This document shows, piece after piece, positions 8,583 through 18,123 of a stretch of 42,866 nt of DNA. The stretch covers positions 1 to 42,866 of the forward strand of contig CAJXVG010000005.1 of assembly GCA_913061495.1 (NCBI GenBank), in the 5' to 3' direction. Source of the stretch: an uncultured Winogradskyella sp. (GTDB lineage: Bacteria; Bacteroidota; Bacteroidia; Flavobacteriales; Flavobacteriaceae). Within the stretch, counting starts at the first letter, position 1. Each line of letters begins with the position of its first letter. Position numbers and translations under genes: made by a program. The notes under the pieces were generated by a model that ran no database searches, was not told the DNA's origin, and was given only the letters and a program-made list of their open reading frames with translations.

Positions 8583-9164
8583 ATGATAACGCACTTAGAG
8601 GGCAAACTTGTTGAAAAAAACCCAACAGATATCGTACTAGATTGTAACGGTGTTGGCTATTCCATCAATATTTCACTTCATACCTTTTCAGAAATTCCAG
8701 ATAAAGAACACCTTAAACTCTACACGTACCTTCAGGTGCGTGAAGATTCGCATACACTTTACGGCTTTTCAACAAAAACAGAACGTGAAATTTTTAAATT
8801 GCTCATTTCAGTAAGCGGAATAGGTGCAAACACAGCACGTACAATGCTATCTTCATTAACACCACAACAAGTCAAAGAGGGCATTGCAGGCGAAGATGTT
8901 GCTTTAATACAAAGTGTAAAAGGTATTGGTGCCAAAACAGCTCAGCGCGTTATCCTCGATTTAAAGGATAAAGTGTTAAAAGTTTACGGCATAGACGAAC
9001 TTTCTTTAATACCGAACAATACGAATAAAGATGAAGCGTTATCTGCTTTAGAAGTTTTAGGATTTAACAAAAAATTAGCAGAAAAAGCTATTGATAAAAT
9101 TTTAAAATCACAACCCGATGCCTCAGTTGAGCAAATTATTAAGGACGCTCTAAAAAACTTGTAA
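8583..9164 (+). CDS. ruvA: Holliday junction branch-migration protein RuvA
   Basis: RuvA binds four-way DNA junctions and loads the RuvB motor for branch migration during recombination and repair. At 193 residues it has the normal family length. The N-terminal OB fold starts MITHLEGKLVEK with a GVGYSINIS strand. Two helix-hairpin-helix motifs follow, around LLISVSGIGANTA and IQSVKGIGAKTAQR. A small C-terminal three-helix domain (DEALSALEVLGF) would contact RuvB. The stop codon is five bases before the sprA start, so the pair is almost certainly one transcript. The ruvA-sprA order is, to my knowledge, common in flavobacteria. Confidence 0.96.
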   Translation: MITHLEGKLVEKNPTDIVLDCNGVGYSINISLHTFSEIPDKEHLKLYTYLQVREDSHTLYGFSTKTEREIFKLLISVSGIGANTARTMLSSLTPQQVKEGIAGEDVALIQSVKGIGAKTAQRVILDLKDKVLKVYGIDELSLIPNNTNKDEALSALEVLGFNKKLAEKAIDKILKSQPDASVEQIIKDALKNL

Positions 9165-9169
9165 TACAA

Positions 9170-12100
9170 TTGAACACCGCTAACTATACTCAATCCAATT
9201 CGTTTCGTTTTTATTGCTTCCTAGCTTTTGTAATGCTAATGTGCAGTTCTGCCGTAGCACAAGATAACGAAGAAGAGCAAGAACAAGATTCTACAAAAAC
9301 AGGCTATGCGTTAGGACAATTAAAAATGCCAAACCCAAATAGTATAGTTTCAAAATACACATACGATCCTATTTTAGACCGTTATATTTATTCGGAAAAA
9401 ATTGGAAATTTCAATATTAATTATCCGCTCATTCTTACTCCAGACGAGTTTCAAAAATTGGTGCTTCAAGAAAGGTTAAAAGAATATTACAAAAACATGG
9501 CAGATGCTGCTGCCGGACAAAAAGAAGGCACAGAAGAAGATCAAAAAAATTTATTGCCCGAATTTTATGTTAATTCAGGTTTGTTTGAAACTATTTTTGG
9601 AGGTAACACAATCAACGTTATTCCACAAGGATCTGCCGAAGTAGATTTGGGTGTGCTGTTTTCAAAACAAGATAATCCGGCTTTTTCACCACAAAACAGA
9701 ACCAATTTTACGTTTGATTTTGACCAAAGAATAAGTTTAAGTCTTTTGGGTAAGGTTGGGACAAGACTTCAGGTTACAGCAAACTACGATACTGAAGCGA
9801 CTTTAGATTTTCAGCAACTTATAAAACTAGAATACACTCCAACCGAAGATGATATAGTACGAAAGATTGAAGTCGGTAACGTAAACATGCCTCTTAACAG
9901 TTCACTAATTACGGGAGCACAAAGTTTATTTGGTGTAAAAACAGAATTGCAATTTGGTAAAACCAGAGTAACTGCTGTGTTCTCAGAACAGCAATCGCAA
10001 TCAAAATCTGTAGTAGCTCAAGGCGGAGGAACACTAGAAGAATTTGAGTTTTTTGGAAGGGATTATGACGAAAACAGGCACTATTTTTTAGCACAATACT
10101 TTAGAGACACTTATGATGATGCTTTACTGCAATATCCGTTTATAAATAACCAAGGCCTTCAAGTCACAAGGGTTGAGGTGTGGGTAACCAACAGAAATAA
10201 TCGAACTGAAAATGTCCGTAATATTGTAGCATTTCAGGATTTAGGTGAGTCTGAAGCGGAAAACATTGGACTGGATCCAATTCCACCTGGTTTTGTAAAT
10301 GATCCTGGTGCACGTCCAAAAAATAGCAATAACGATTTTGATCCAACAAACATTGGTGGTCCAGGCTCACAATTAAATGCTTTAGTAAGAGATATCACTC
10401 AAGTAGAAAATGGTGTACAAGCATCTGTAAATGAAGGGTTTGATTATGGAAAATTAGAAGCTGCCAGAAAATTGGAAGAGGGAAGGGATTATTTTCTCCA
10501 TTCAGAGTTAGGGTATATTTCTTTGAATCAAAGATTGCTTAACGATGAGGTCTTGGCCGTTGCTTTTCAATATACCATAAATGGTGAAGTATTTCAGGTA
10601 GGTGAATTTGCTAATGATGGTGTAGATGCTACAGATGTTGATACTGGTACAAACGGTAATCAAGTGATTAATAATCAAAGTTTAATTCTAAAAATGCTAA
10701 AAAGTGCTGTAACCAATGTAGAACAGCCAATATGGGACTTAATGATGAAAAACATCTACGATACTGGTGCTTTTCAGTTAAGTCAAGAAGATTTTAGATT
10801 AAATATATTTTACACAGAAGCATCACCTTTAAACTATATTAATCCGGTTGAAGGCACAACCTTTCCTGAGTTTGATAATAATACACCTTTTGATTTTGAT
10901 GATGATACCCAAATACAAGAAACACCTTTAATTCGATTGTTTCATTTAGATCGCCTCAACTTTAACAATGACCCACAAGAACGAGGTGATGGATTCTTTG
11001 ATTATGTTGAAGGTTTAACGGTCTTATCTCAAAACGGGAAAATCATTTTCACAAAAGCAGAACCTTTTGGGCGTTATTTATTCGATGTTTTAGATGATGA
11101 TGGTAACCCAAATGATAATGAAACGGATTATCAGGACGACACAGGTGTCAACTACAACCCAAACCAAGAAAAATACGTTTACGACTTACTCTATAAATCG
11201 ACAAAAACAGAAGCTTTAGATGAAGCCGAGAAGAACAAGTTTCAAATAAAAGGACGTTTTAAAAGCAGTGGAGGAGATGGAATTCCCATTGGTGCATTCA
11301 ATGTGCCTCGTGGCTCTGTAAGGGTAACTGCTGGTGGACGTTTGTTAGTGGAAGGTATAGATTACACGGTAAATTATCAGTTGGGACGTGTAGAGATTTT
11401 AGATGAAGCCTTAAAAGCATCAAACACTCCAATTAATGTTTCTGTTGAAAATAATGCCGTTTTCGGTCAACAAACACGTCGCTTTACAGGTATTAATGTA
11501 GAACATCAATTTAATGAAAATTTTGTATTAGGTGCCACATTGTTAAATCTCAATGAGCGACCAATCACACAAAAAGCCAACTACAACTCGGAGCCAATAA
11601 ACAATACTATTTTTGGGATTAATGGAAACTACTCAACAGAAGTACCATTTTTAACGCGTTTGGTAAATAAATTACCTAATGTAGATACAGATGTGCCATC
11701 TAATCTTTCTGTGAGAGGTGAGTTTGCATACCTATTACCAGGAGCGCCAAAAGGAACAGATTTTAATGGTGAAGCTACAGCTTACATTGATGATTTTGAA
11801 GGTACGCAAGGTTCAATTGATTTATTGAGTCCGTTGTCTTGGTCATTGTCTAGTCGTCCCAGAGAATTACCAAACACTATTCCGGGAAATGATAGTCCTG
11901 GTACTGAAAATGGTTACGGAAGAGCGTTTATGAACTGGTACACCATCGATCCAATTTTTTATAGCAACCAAAGACCTGGTGGTATAACCGATGATGATGT
12001 TTCAGACCTAAATACAAGACGTGTTTTTATTGAAGAAATATTCCCAGCACAAGATATCGCACAAGGCCAACAAGCCGTAATTAACACGTTAGACTTGGCT

Positions 12101-15100
12101 TATTATCCATCTGAGCGTGGTCCTTATAATTTTGATCCAAATGCCGCTGATGATACAGTGACACCAGAAAACAGTTGGGCAGGTATTACCAGACAAATTA
12201 CATCTACGGATTTTGAGCAAGCCAATGTAGAATATATAGAATTTTGGATACAAGATCCATTTTTGGATAACCCAACAAATCCTGGTGGTAAATTAAGTAT
12301 AAATCTCGGTAATATTTCTGAGGATGTTTTAAAGGATGGAAAAAAACAATATGAAAATGGCCTGCCTCAAAATGGAGATATTTCAACATTAAACCCAACA
12401 ATATTCGGTGGTGTTGTTCCTCAAAACCAATCTTTAATTTATACGTTTGATACTGAAGGGCAACAACGAGCCAATCAAGATGTGGGTTTTGATGGGTATG
12501 ATGACACCGAAGAAATGAACCAATTTGGTGCACAGTTCGGTGAAGATCCATCTAAGGACAATTACAACTATTACTTGAACACTGATGGTAATATTTTTGA
12601 GCGTTACAAACAGTATAATGGTCAACAAGGTAATACACCAGATACGTTTACCGATACCAATAGAGGTTCTACCACACAACCAGATGTTGAAGATATCAAT
12701 AGAGATAATACAATGAACACCATTGATAGTTATTTTCAATATGAAATTGAAATAAATCCTAATAACTTAAATATTAACAACCCACAAATATTCGATATTA
12801 GGGATGACTTTGATGTTACTTTACCTAATGGGCAGACTAGAGAAGACATAAAGTGGTATCAATTTAGAATTCCTATTAATGATCCAAATAGAGAAGCTAT
12901 TGGTGGAATTACAGATATTCGTTCGGTTCGATTTGCACGTTTATTCCTAAGTGAATTTGCTCAAAATACAGTATTACGTTTTGCAACTTTAGATTTGGTA
13001 CGAAGTGATTGGAGAAGGTACACTTTAGATTTAGATAATGACCCAACAAACAACAGTCTCAATGCCGAGTTCAATGTATCTATTATTGGTGAACAAGAAA
13101 ATGGAGACAACTACACAAGTCCACCAGGTGTAAGAAGAGAAGAATTAAATAATAACAATAATATTATTAGACAGAACGAACAATCCTTGGTGTTAGAAGC
13201 CTGTGAATTAGAGCCAACAGATTCTAGAGGTGTGTTCAAAAATATAAATGTAGATATGCGTCAGTACAAAAAACTACGTATGTTTATGCATGCTGAAGCC
13301 CAAGAAGGACAGACGCTTCAAGAAGGGGAAATGATTGGTTTTATTAGAATGGGTAACGATTTTACACAAAACTATTATCAAATTGAAGTGCCGCTTTTAC
13401 CTTCAGATTTGGTAGATGGAGGACCTATTGAAGAACAGGTTTGGCCATCTGTTAATGAGATTAATATTCCTTTAGAAATACTTCAAGATATAAAGGCAAG
13501 AGGTATATTTAACCAGTCTTTAACTGATGATGATCCTACTTTTTATGATGTTATAGATGGGCAGCTTAATGAAACACCTGTACCGGAATTTTCATTTTTA
13601 CCAACGGGTCAACAGCGTGTTGCGATTAAAGGAAATCCAAATTTTGGTGACATAAGGGTATTGATGGTCGGTGTTAAAAATTCGGGCACAACAGGTTTTA
13701 ATTCTTGTGGAGAGGTTTGGTTTAATGAATTAAGGATGTCCGATTTAGAGAATGAAGGTGGTTGGGCAGCTGTTTTAAGTATGGATACTAACTTCGCGGA
13801 TTTTGCAGATGTTAGTGCTACAGGAAGGCGAAGTACCATTGGTTTTGGTGGCATAGAACAAGGTCCTAATGAAAGAAGTTTAGAAGATGTACAACAATAT
13901 GATGTTGTAACCAATGTACAACTGGGTAAGTTATTACCTGAGGATTGGGGAATTCAAATTCCATTTAACTATGCCCAAAGTGAAGAATTGATTACTCCTA
14001 AGTTTGATCAATTGTATAGTGACTTAACACTGGATTCTCGATTAGATGCAGCTGAAAGTGAAGCAGAAGAAGAACGAATTAGAACACAATCTGAAGATTA
14101 TACCAAGCGAAAGAGCATTAACTTTATTGGGGTGAGAAAACAGAAAGTTGGTGATGCCAAAAAACATTTTTACGATGTCGAAAATTTAACTTTTAACTAT
14201 TCGTACAACAAAACAGAACATCGCGATTTTGAAATTGAAAATGCCTTAGACCAAAACATAAGAGCTGGTGTTAACTACAACTACGCATTTCAACCTGTAA
14301 GAGTTGAGCCTTTTAAGAAGAACGATTCCTTATTCACAGGAAGATACTGGAAGATTTTAAAGGATTTCAATGTAAATTTATTGCCATCGAGCTTTTCGGT
14401 AAATACAGATATCAACAGGCAATTCAGTAAACAGAAGTTTAGGGAAGTTGAATTAGGAGGACAAAATATTGGTATTGAAGAGTTATTTAGAAGAAATTAT
14501 ACGTTCGATTTTCAATATACAATCAACTATAATTTAACAGATGCCTTGAGTTTAAATTTCACTGCGGCAAACACAAACATAGTTCGTAATTATTTTATCG
14601 ATGATCGTATTAACGGAAGGCAAGATCCAAATTTAGATGTTTGGGATGGCTTTTTTGATTTTGGAGATCCAAATTTTCAGACACAACAGCTTCAATTAAA
14701 TTATGAACTACCACTTTACAAAATACCAGCCTTAAGTTTCTTAAGAACAACCTATGCTTACAACGGAACTTTTCAATGGCAAAAAGGTTCGGATTTAAAT
14801 GATGGTTTAGAGATTGATGGAGTAAGTTATAATTTAGGAAACTCCATTCAAAATTCTAATACGCACAACATCAATACAACCTTAAATATGGAAACCCTTT
14901 ACAAAACCTTAGGTTTGGTAAGAAAAGGTAACCAAAGAGGTAGAGGAAGAACAGCTGTGAAACGACGTACGCCAACACCCACAGCTATAGCAGCAAATAA
15001 AGGCGAAGAAGCCCAAGACCCAAATAAACTTAGTACAGGTAAAAAAGCATATAATACGTTGATAGATGTGGTTACTATGGTAAAACGAATTCAAATTGGT

Positions 15101-16420
15101 TATACGGAAAATAACGGTACATATTTACCAGGCTATTTACCAACACCAGGATTTATTGGTACGCTAAGACCAACATTGGGATATACCTTTGGTAGTCAAA
15201 GAGATATTAGGCAATTAGCTGCAGAAAATGGATGGTTAACAGACTTTCAAAGCTTTAATCAGCAATATACTGAAGTTGAAAATACTACATTAGACTACTC
15301 AGTAAATGTTGAACCTATGCGCGACTTAAAAATCGATTTAATAGGAAACAGAACCTATGCTGAAAGTTTTAGTGAAAATTATCGAGTAGATGAAGATTTA
15401 AATTATATCCCCTTGACACCAAACACATTTGGAAACTTTAATATTTCAACCATATTGATAGGAACTGCTTTCAGTAAAAGTGACGAAAATCAATCAGCAG
15501 CTTTTGATGATTTTAGAGCGAATAGGCTAATCGTCGCCAACCGATTGGCAAGAGATTTTTATGGTACCAACAATTTTGCGACTGATGATGAGGGTTATCC
15601 ATTAGGTTTTGGAAAAAATAGTCAGCGCGTGTTAATACCGTCATTTTTATCAGCATATCAAGGAAGCGATCCAGGTAAGGTTAAAACGGGAGCATTTAGG
15701 GATTTCCCACTTCCTAACTGGACGATTAAATACACTGGTTTAATGAAAATTCCGTGGTTTAAAAAAACCTTTAGACGTTTTTCTATACAACACGGTTACA
15801 GATCGAGATATACCATCAATCAGTTTAGAACCAATCTAGACTTTACTGCGCCTAACACTGGGCAAGATTACGATAATCAGCCAGAGGCTGCTTTAGATCA
15901 ATCGGGTAATTTTAAAAACGCTACACTTTACAGCAATATCAATTTAGAAGAACAATTTAGTCCATTGGTGCGTTTGGATTTTGAAATGAAAAATTCAATA
16001 AAAGTTTTAGCAGAAATTAAGACCGATAGGTTGTTGTCCCTAAGTTTTGATAATAATTTAATGACCGAAATACAAGGCAAAGAATACATACTAGGATTGG
16101 GCTACCGTATTAAGGATTTAAGAATCCGTTCTAAACTCGCAGGACCAAGACAAATCATTAAAAGTGATTTAAATATGCGTGCAGATGTCTCAGTTAGGGA
16201 CAATAAAACAATTATTAGATACTTGGATTTAGAGAACAATCAAGTAACGGCAGGGCAAACCATTTGGGGATTAAAGTACACTGCAGATTATGCTTTTAGT
16301 AAAAATCTTTCTGCTATTTTCTATTTTGATTATACTTTTTCAGATTTTGCAATTTCAACGTCATTTCCACAAACATCATTAAGATCTGGTATAACCTTAC
16401 GTTATAATTTTGGTAATTAA
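9170..16420 (+). CDS. sprA: Type IX secretion translocon protein SprA
   Basis: SprA (Sov in Porphyromonas) is the giant outer-membrane barrel that forms the protein-conducting channel of the type IX secretion system. It is needed for export of surface adhesins and for gliding. The product here is 2416 residues, close to the roughly 2400 of Flavobacterium johnsoniae SprA. A TTG start at 9170 gives a signal peptide (hydrophobic residues 13-30, cleavage near AVAQ) followed by an acidic linker. Family-like stretches include the early GLFETIFGGNTINVIPQGS, FEGTQGSIDLLSPLSW, the GEVWFNELR motif and a terminal barrel strand ending LRYNFGN. It is full length with no frameshift. It is probably co-transcribed with ruvA, and gcvH follows with its own promoter. 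Confidence 0.96.
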   Translation: MNTANYTQSNSFRFYCFLAFVMLMCSSAVAQDNEEEQEQDSTKTGYALGQLKMPNPNSIVSKYTYDPILDRYIYSEKIGNFNINYPLILTPDEFQKLVLQERLKEYYKNMADAAAGQKEGTEEDQKNLLPEFYVNSGLFETIFGGNTINVIPQGSAEVDLGVLFSKQDNPAFSPQNRTNFTFDFDQRISLSLLGKVGTRLQVTANYDTEATLDFQQLIKLEYTPTEDDIVRKIEVGNVNMPLNSSLITGAQSLFGVKTELQFGKTRVTAVFSEQQSQSKSVVAQGGGTLEEFEFFGRDYDENRHYFLAQYFRDTYDDALLQYPFINNQGLQVTRVEVWVTNRNNRTENVRNIVAFQDLGESEAENIGLDPIPPGFVNDPGARPKNSNNDFDPTNIGGPGSQLNALVRDITQVENGVQASVNEGFDYGKLEAARKLEEGRDYFLHSELGYISLNQRLLNDEVLAVAFQYTINGEVFQVGEFANDGVDATDVDTGTNGNQVINNQSLILKMLKSAVTNVEQPIWDLMMKNIYDTGAFQLSQEDFRLNIFYTEASPLNYINPVEGTTFPEFDNNTPFDFDDDTQIQETPLIRLFHLDRLNFNNDPQERGDGFFDYVEGLTVLSQNGKIIFTKAEPFGRYLFDVLDDDGNPNDNETDYQDDTGVNYNPNQEKYVYDLLYKSTKTEALDEAEKNKFQIKGRFKSSGGDGIPIGAFNVPRGSVRVTAGGRLLVEGIDYTVNYQLGRVEILDEALKASNTPINVSVENNAVFGQQTRRFTGINVEHQFNENFVLGATLLNLNERPITQKANYNSEPINNTIFGINGNYSTEVPFLTRLVNKLPNVDTDVPSNLSVRGEFAYLLPGAPKGTDFNGEATAYIDDFEGTQGSIDLLSPLSWSLSSRPRELPNTIPGNDSPGTENGYGRAFMNWYTIDPIFYSNQRPGGITDDDVSDLNTRRVFIEEIFPAQDIAQGQQAVINTLDLAYYPSERGPYNFDPNAADDTVTPENSWAGITRQITSTDFEQANVEYIEFWIQDPFLDNPTNPGGKLSINLGNISEDVLKDGKKQYENGLPQNGDISTLNPTIFGGVVPQNQSLIYTFDTEGQQRANQDVGFDGYDDTEEMNQFGAQFGEDPSKDNYNYYLNTDGNIFERYKQYNGQQGNTPDTFTDTNRGSTTQPDVEDINRDNTMNTIDSYFQYEIEINPNNLNINNPQIFDIRDDFDVTLPNGQTREDIKWYQFRIPINDPNREAIGGITDIRSVRFARLFLSEFAQNTVLRFATLDLVRSDWRRYTLDLDNDPTNNSLNAEFNVSIIGEQENGDNYTSPPGVRREELNNNNNIIRQNEQSLVLEACELEPTDSRGVFKNINVDMRQYKKLRMFMHAEAQEGQTLQEGEMIGFIRMGNDFTQNYYQIEVPLLPSDLVDGGPIEEQVWPSVNEINIPLEILQDIKARGIFNQSLTDDDPTFYDVIDGQLNETPVPEFSFLPTGQQRVAIKGNPNFGDIRVLMVGVKNSGTTGFNSCGEVWFNELRMSDLENEGGWAAVLSMDTNFADFADVSATGRRSTIGFGGIEQGPNERSLEDVQQYDVVTNVQLGKLLPEDWGIQIPFNYAQSEELITPKFDQLYSDLTLDSRLDAAESEAEEERIRTQSEDYTKRKSINFIGVRKQKVGDAKKHFYDVENLTFNYSYNKTEHRDFEIENALDQNIRAGVNYNYAFQPVRVEPFKKNDSLFTGRYWKILKDFNVNLLPSSFSVNTDINRQFSKQKFREVELGGQNIGIEELFRRNYTFDFQYTINYNLTDALSLNFTAANTNIVRNYFIDDRINGRQDPNLDVWDGFFDFGDPNFQTQQLQLNYELPLYKIPALSFLRTTYAYNGTFQWQKGSDLNDGLEIDGVSYNLGNSIQNSNTHNINTTLNMETLYKTLGLVRKGNQRGRGRTAVKRRTPTPTAIAANKGEEAQDPNKLSTGKKAYNTLIDVVTMVKRIQIGYTENNGTYLPGYLPTPGFIGTLRPTLGYTFGSQRDIRQLAAENGWLTDFQSFNQQYTEVENTTLDYSVNVEPMRDLKIDLIGNRTYAESFSENYRVDEDLNYIPLTPNTFGNFNISTILIGTAFSKSDENQSAAFDDFRANRLIVANRLARDFYGTNNFATDDEGYPLGFGKNSQRVLIPSFLSAYQGSDPGKVKTGAFRDFPLPNWTIKYTGLMKIPWFKKTFRRFSIQHGYRSRYTINQFRTNLDFTAPNTGQDYDNQPEAALDQSGNFKNATLYSNINLEEQFSPLVRLDFEMKNSIKVLAEIKTDRLLSLSFDNNLMTEIQGKEYILGLGYRIKDLRIRSKLAGPRQIIKSDLNMRADVSVRDNKTIIRYLDLENNQVTAGQTIWGLKYTADYAFSKNLSAIFYFDYTFSDFAISTSFPQTSLRSGITLRYNFGN

Positions 16421-16421
16421 T

Positions 16422-16453
16422 TTTGAAATCAAGCAATTAAAAAATTACATTTG
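16422..16453 (+). promoter_or_regulatory. Promoter of gcvH (TTTG-N20-TACATTTG)
   Basis: TTTG at 16422-16425 and TACATTTG at 16446-16453 are separated by 20 bases, an excellent fit to the Bacteroidota -33/-7 promoter. The promoter starts just after the sprA stop codon and leaves a leader of roughly 20 bases before the gcvH ATG, so gcvH need not depend on sprA transcription. Confidence 0.75.
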
Positions 16454-16480
16454 TTTCTTTAATATTTTATATCAGTTATA

Positions 16481-16861
16481 ATGAATATACCATCAGAATT
16501 AAAATACACTAAAGATCACGAATGGATTAAGATTGAAGGTGATACTGCCACGATTGGCATTACTGATTTTGCGCAAGGTGAACTTGGTGATATTGTCTAT
16601 GTAGAAGTTGAAACTGTTGACGAAACTTTAGATATCGAAGAAGTTTTTGGCACTGTTGAAGCTGTTAAAACCGTATCCGACTTATTCTTACCATTGTCTG
16701 GCGAAATTACTGAGTTTAATGAGAGCTTAGAAGACGAGCCAGAAAAAGTAAATACAGATCCTTATGGAGATGGTTGGATGATAAAACTGAAATTTTCTGA
16801 TGCCTCACAAATTGAAGATTTACTATCGGCTGATGATTATAAAGCTTTAATCAGTGGTTAA
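16481..16861 (+). CDS. gcvH: Glycine cleavage system H protein
   Basis: GcvH carries the lipoyl arm that shuttles the aminomethyl group between the P, T and L proteins of the cytoplasmic glycine cleavage system. At 126 residues it is the standard length. The lipoylation site is K63 in [12 protein letters not shown], and the conserved start ([11 protein letters not shown]) and the later [13 protein letters not shown] are present. Its stop overlaps the next gene, a VanZ-like protein, by eight bases. Genes for the P and T proteins are not nearby. The position after sprA appears to be a conserved synteny rather than a functional link. Confidence 0.97.
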   Translation: MNIPSELKYTKDHEWIKIEGDTATIGITDFAQGELGDIVYVEVETVDETLDIEEVFGTVEAVKTVSDLFLPLSGEITEFNESLEDEPEKVNTDPYGDGWMIKLKFSDASQIEDLLSADDYKALISG

Positions 16862-17216
16862 AAAGTTGCTATTACTTGCTTCAGTTAGTTATACAATAGT
16901 CCTAATTGTTGTTAGTTTTATCAATTTGCACAGTGTACCAAAATTGGGTTCTTCTTTTGATGATAAAGTATATCACTTATTGGCTTATTTGCTATTAGCG
17001 TTTTTTTGGGTGATCTATTTTAGGTTATTAAATAAGAATTATTCAAGTTTAACACCATTTATAAGTGTGCTGCTTTTCGGAACAATAATAGAATCGTTGC
17101 AACATCAATTGAACCCAAACAGAACGTTTGATGTTTATGATATTTTAGCAAACTGTATAGGCACAATACTTGGCACATTAATTGCATTAAGATTAAATAT
17201 AATAAAGTTAAAATAA
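16854..17216 (+). CDS. VanZ-like family membrane protein
   Basis: This small integral membrane protein of 120 residues has about four hydrophobic segments, at roughly residues 4-24, 37-58, 65-84 and 98-116. The VanZ-like features are the [14 protein letters not shown] stretch after the first helix, the [25 protein letters not shown] block and the closing glycine-containing helix. The family is named after a teicoplanin-resistance protein, but most members, including this type in flavobacteria, have no demonstrated role. The GTG start at 16854 overlaps the end of gcvH by eight bases, suggesting translational coupling. A TTG at 16866 is a possible alternative start. Confidence 0.78.
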   Translation: MVKKLLLLASVSYTIVLIVVSFINLHSVPKLGSSFDDKVYHLLAYLLLAFFWVIYFRLLNKNYSSLTPFISVLLFGTIIESLQHQLNPNRTFDVYDILANCIGTILGTLIALRLNIIKLK

Positions 17217-17219
17217 CCG

Positions 17220-17237
17220 AAAGCCTTGCTTTTTTTA
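17220..17237 (+). terminator. Possible weak terminator after the VanZ-like gene
   Basis: AAAGC (17220-17224) and GCTTT (17228-17232) flank a three-base loop and run into a T-tract. The stem is only five base pairs, so this is a weak call. Confidence 0.35.
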
Positions 17238-17280
17238 CTATTATTTAGTTAAATTAGCGATGTTATAATAAAACAATATT

Positions 17281-18009
17281 ATGGAACCTAAAAAGAATCC
17301 AAAGTCAGATGTTAGCCGTAACAGCTCTATCTATTTTGCTGTTGGTCTTGCTTTAATGCTGGCTGTCACTTATTTGTCTATTAATTATAAGACTTACGAT
17401 AAAAGTGATATTGCATTAGATTCTCTTAATTTAGACGATGAATTAGACGAGGAAGTGCCAATTACAGAACAAATAATAACCCCTCCACCACCACCTCCGC
17501 CACCACCACCAGCTCCAGAAGTTATAGAAGTTGTGGAAGACGAAGTAGAAATTGAGGAAACTGTAATTGAATCTACAGAAACAGAAATGGAAACAGAAAT
17601 TGTTGAAGTGGAAGAAGTAGAGGTAGAGGAAGTAGAGGAAGTCGTTGAGGTACCATTCTCTGTTATTGAAAACGTACCGGTTTTTCCAGGTTGTGAAAAC
17701 GAAAAAGGAAACAATGCGAAGAAAAAATGTATGTCCGAGAAGGTCAGCAAGTTTGTAAACAGAAAGTTTAATGTAGACTTAGCAAGTGACTTAGGATTAC
17801 CTTCAGGCAGAAAGCGTATTTTTGTGTCTTTTAAAATTGATAAAAATGGAAATATCACTAGCGTAGGAGCTCGTGGTCCACATCCAGGTTTAGAAAAAGA
17901 AGCAAAACGTGTTATTAGTTTATTGCCTAAAATGAAACCAGGTAAACAAAGAGGAAAAGCAGTAATTGTACCTTATTCTTTACCAATAGTATTTGCTGTG
18001 CAAGACTAA
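17281..18009 (+). CDS. Energy transducer TonB (first copy)
   Basis: TonB proteins sit in the inner membrane with ExbB/ExbD and pass proton-motive-force energy to outer-membrane receptors. This 242-residue protein has a cytoplasmic N-terminus, one membrane helix (about 17-35), and a periplasmic spacer. The spacer contains ten consecutive prolines (68-77) and then a glutamate/valine-rich stretch to about 123. A TonB C-terminal domain follows from about 130 (IENVPVFPGCE...), with a cysteine pair, C138 and C150. The conserved SFKIDKNGNI and PHPGLEKEAKRVISLLPKMKPG are present. The spacer is repetitive in DNA and protein. Which receptor or machine it serves is unknown; no ExbB/ExbD genes are in the window. 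Confidence 0.92.
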   Translation: MEPKKNPKSDVSRNSSIYFAVGLALMLAVTYLSINYKTYDKSDIALDSLNLDDELDEEVPITEQIITPPPPPPPPPPAPEVIEVVEDEVEIEETVIESTETEMETEIVEVEEVEVEEVEEVVEVPFSVIENVPVFPGCENEKGNNAKKKCMSEKVSKFVNRKFNVDLASDLGLPSGRKRIFVSFKIDKNGNITSVGARGPHPGLEKEAKRVISLLPKMKPGKQRGKAVIVPYSLPIVFAVQD

Positions 18010-18031
18010 ACACAAACTTTTTATAATATCA

Positions 18032-18071
18032 AAAATCCCGTTCAAAATTAATTGGACGGGATTTTCTTTTT
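18032..18071 (+). terminator. Intrinsic terminator between the two tonB genes
   Basis: AAAATCCCGTTC (18032-18043) pairs with GGACGGGATTTT (18054-18065) as a 12-bp stem with one U-G pair and a 10-base loop. It is followed by a T-rich tract. It separates the two tonB transcripts. Confidence 0.85.
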
Positions 18072-18123
18072 GGTATGCTTGTTGTGATATTATCATAATA
18101 TTAACATTTAAATAATAGATATT

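Noticed and set aside
12204-12739. Antisense open frames of about 100 residues inside sprA.
   Set aside because: They are rich in histidine, leucine and isoleucine as expected from the reverse of Asp/Asn-rich coding DNA, and resemble no known protein.
17485-17650. Repeated short codon blocks that resemble a tandem repeat or CRISPR-like array.
   Set aside because: They encode the proline run and glutamate-valine spacer of TonB, in frame, with no spacer-repeat structure.
17394-17858. A 154-codon antisense frame over the first tonB with a glycine run and many serines and threonines.
   Set aside because: It mirrors the proline and glutamate codons of the sense gene; no start context or promoter.
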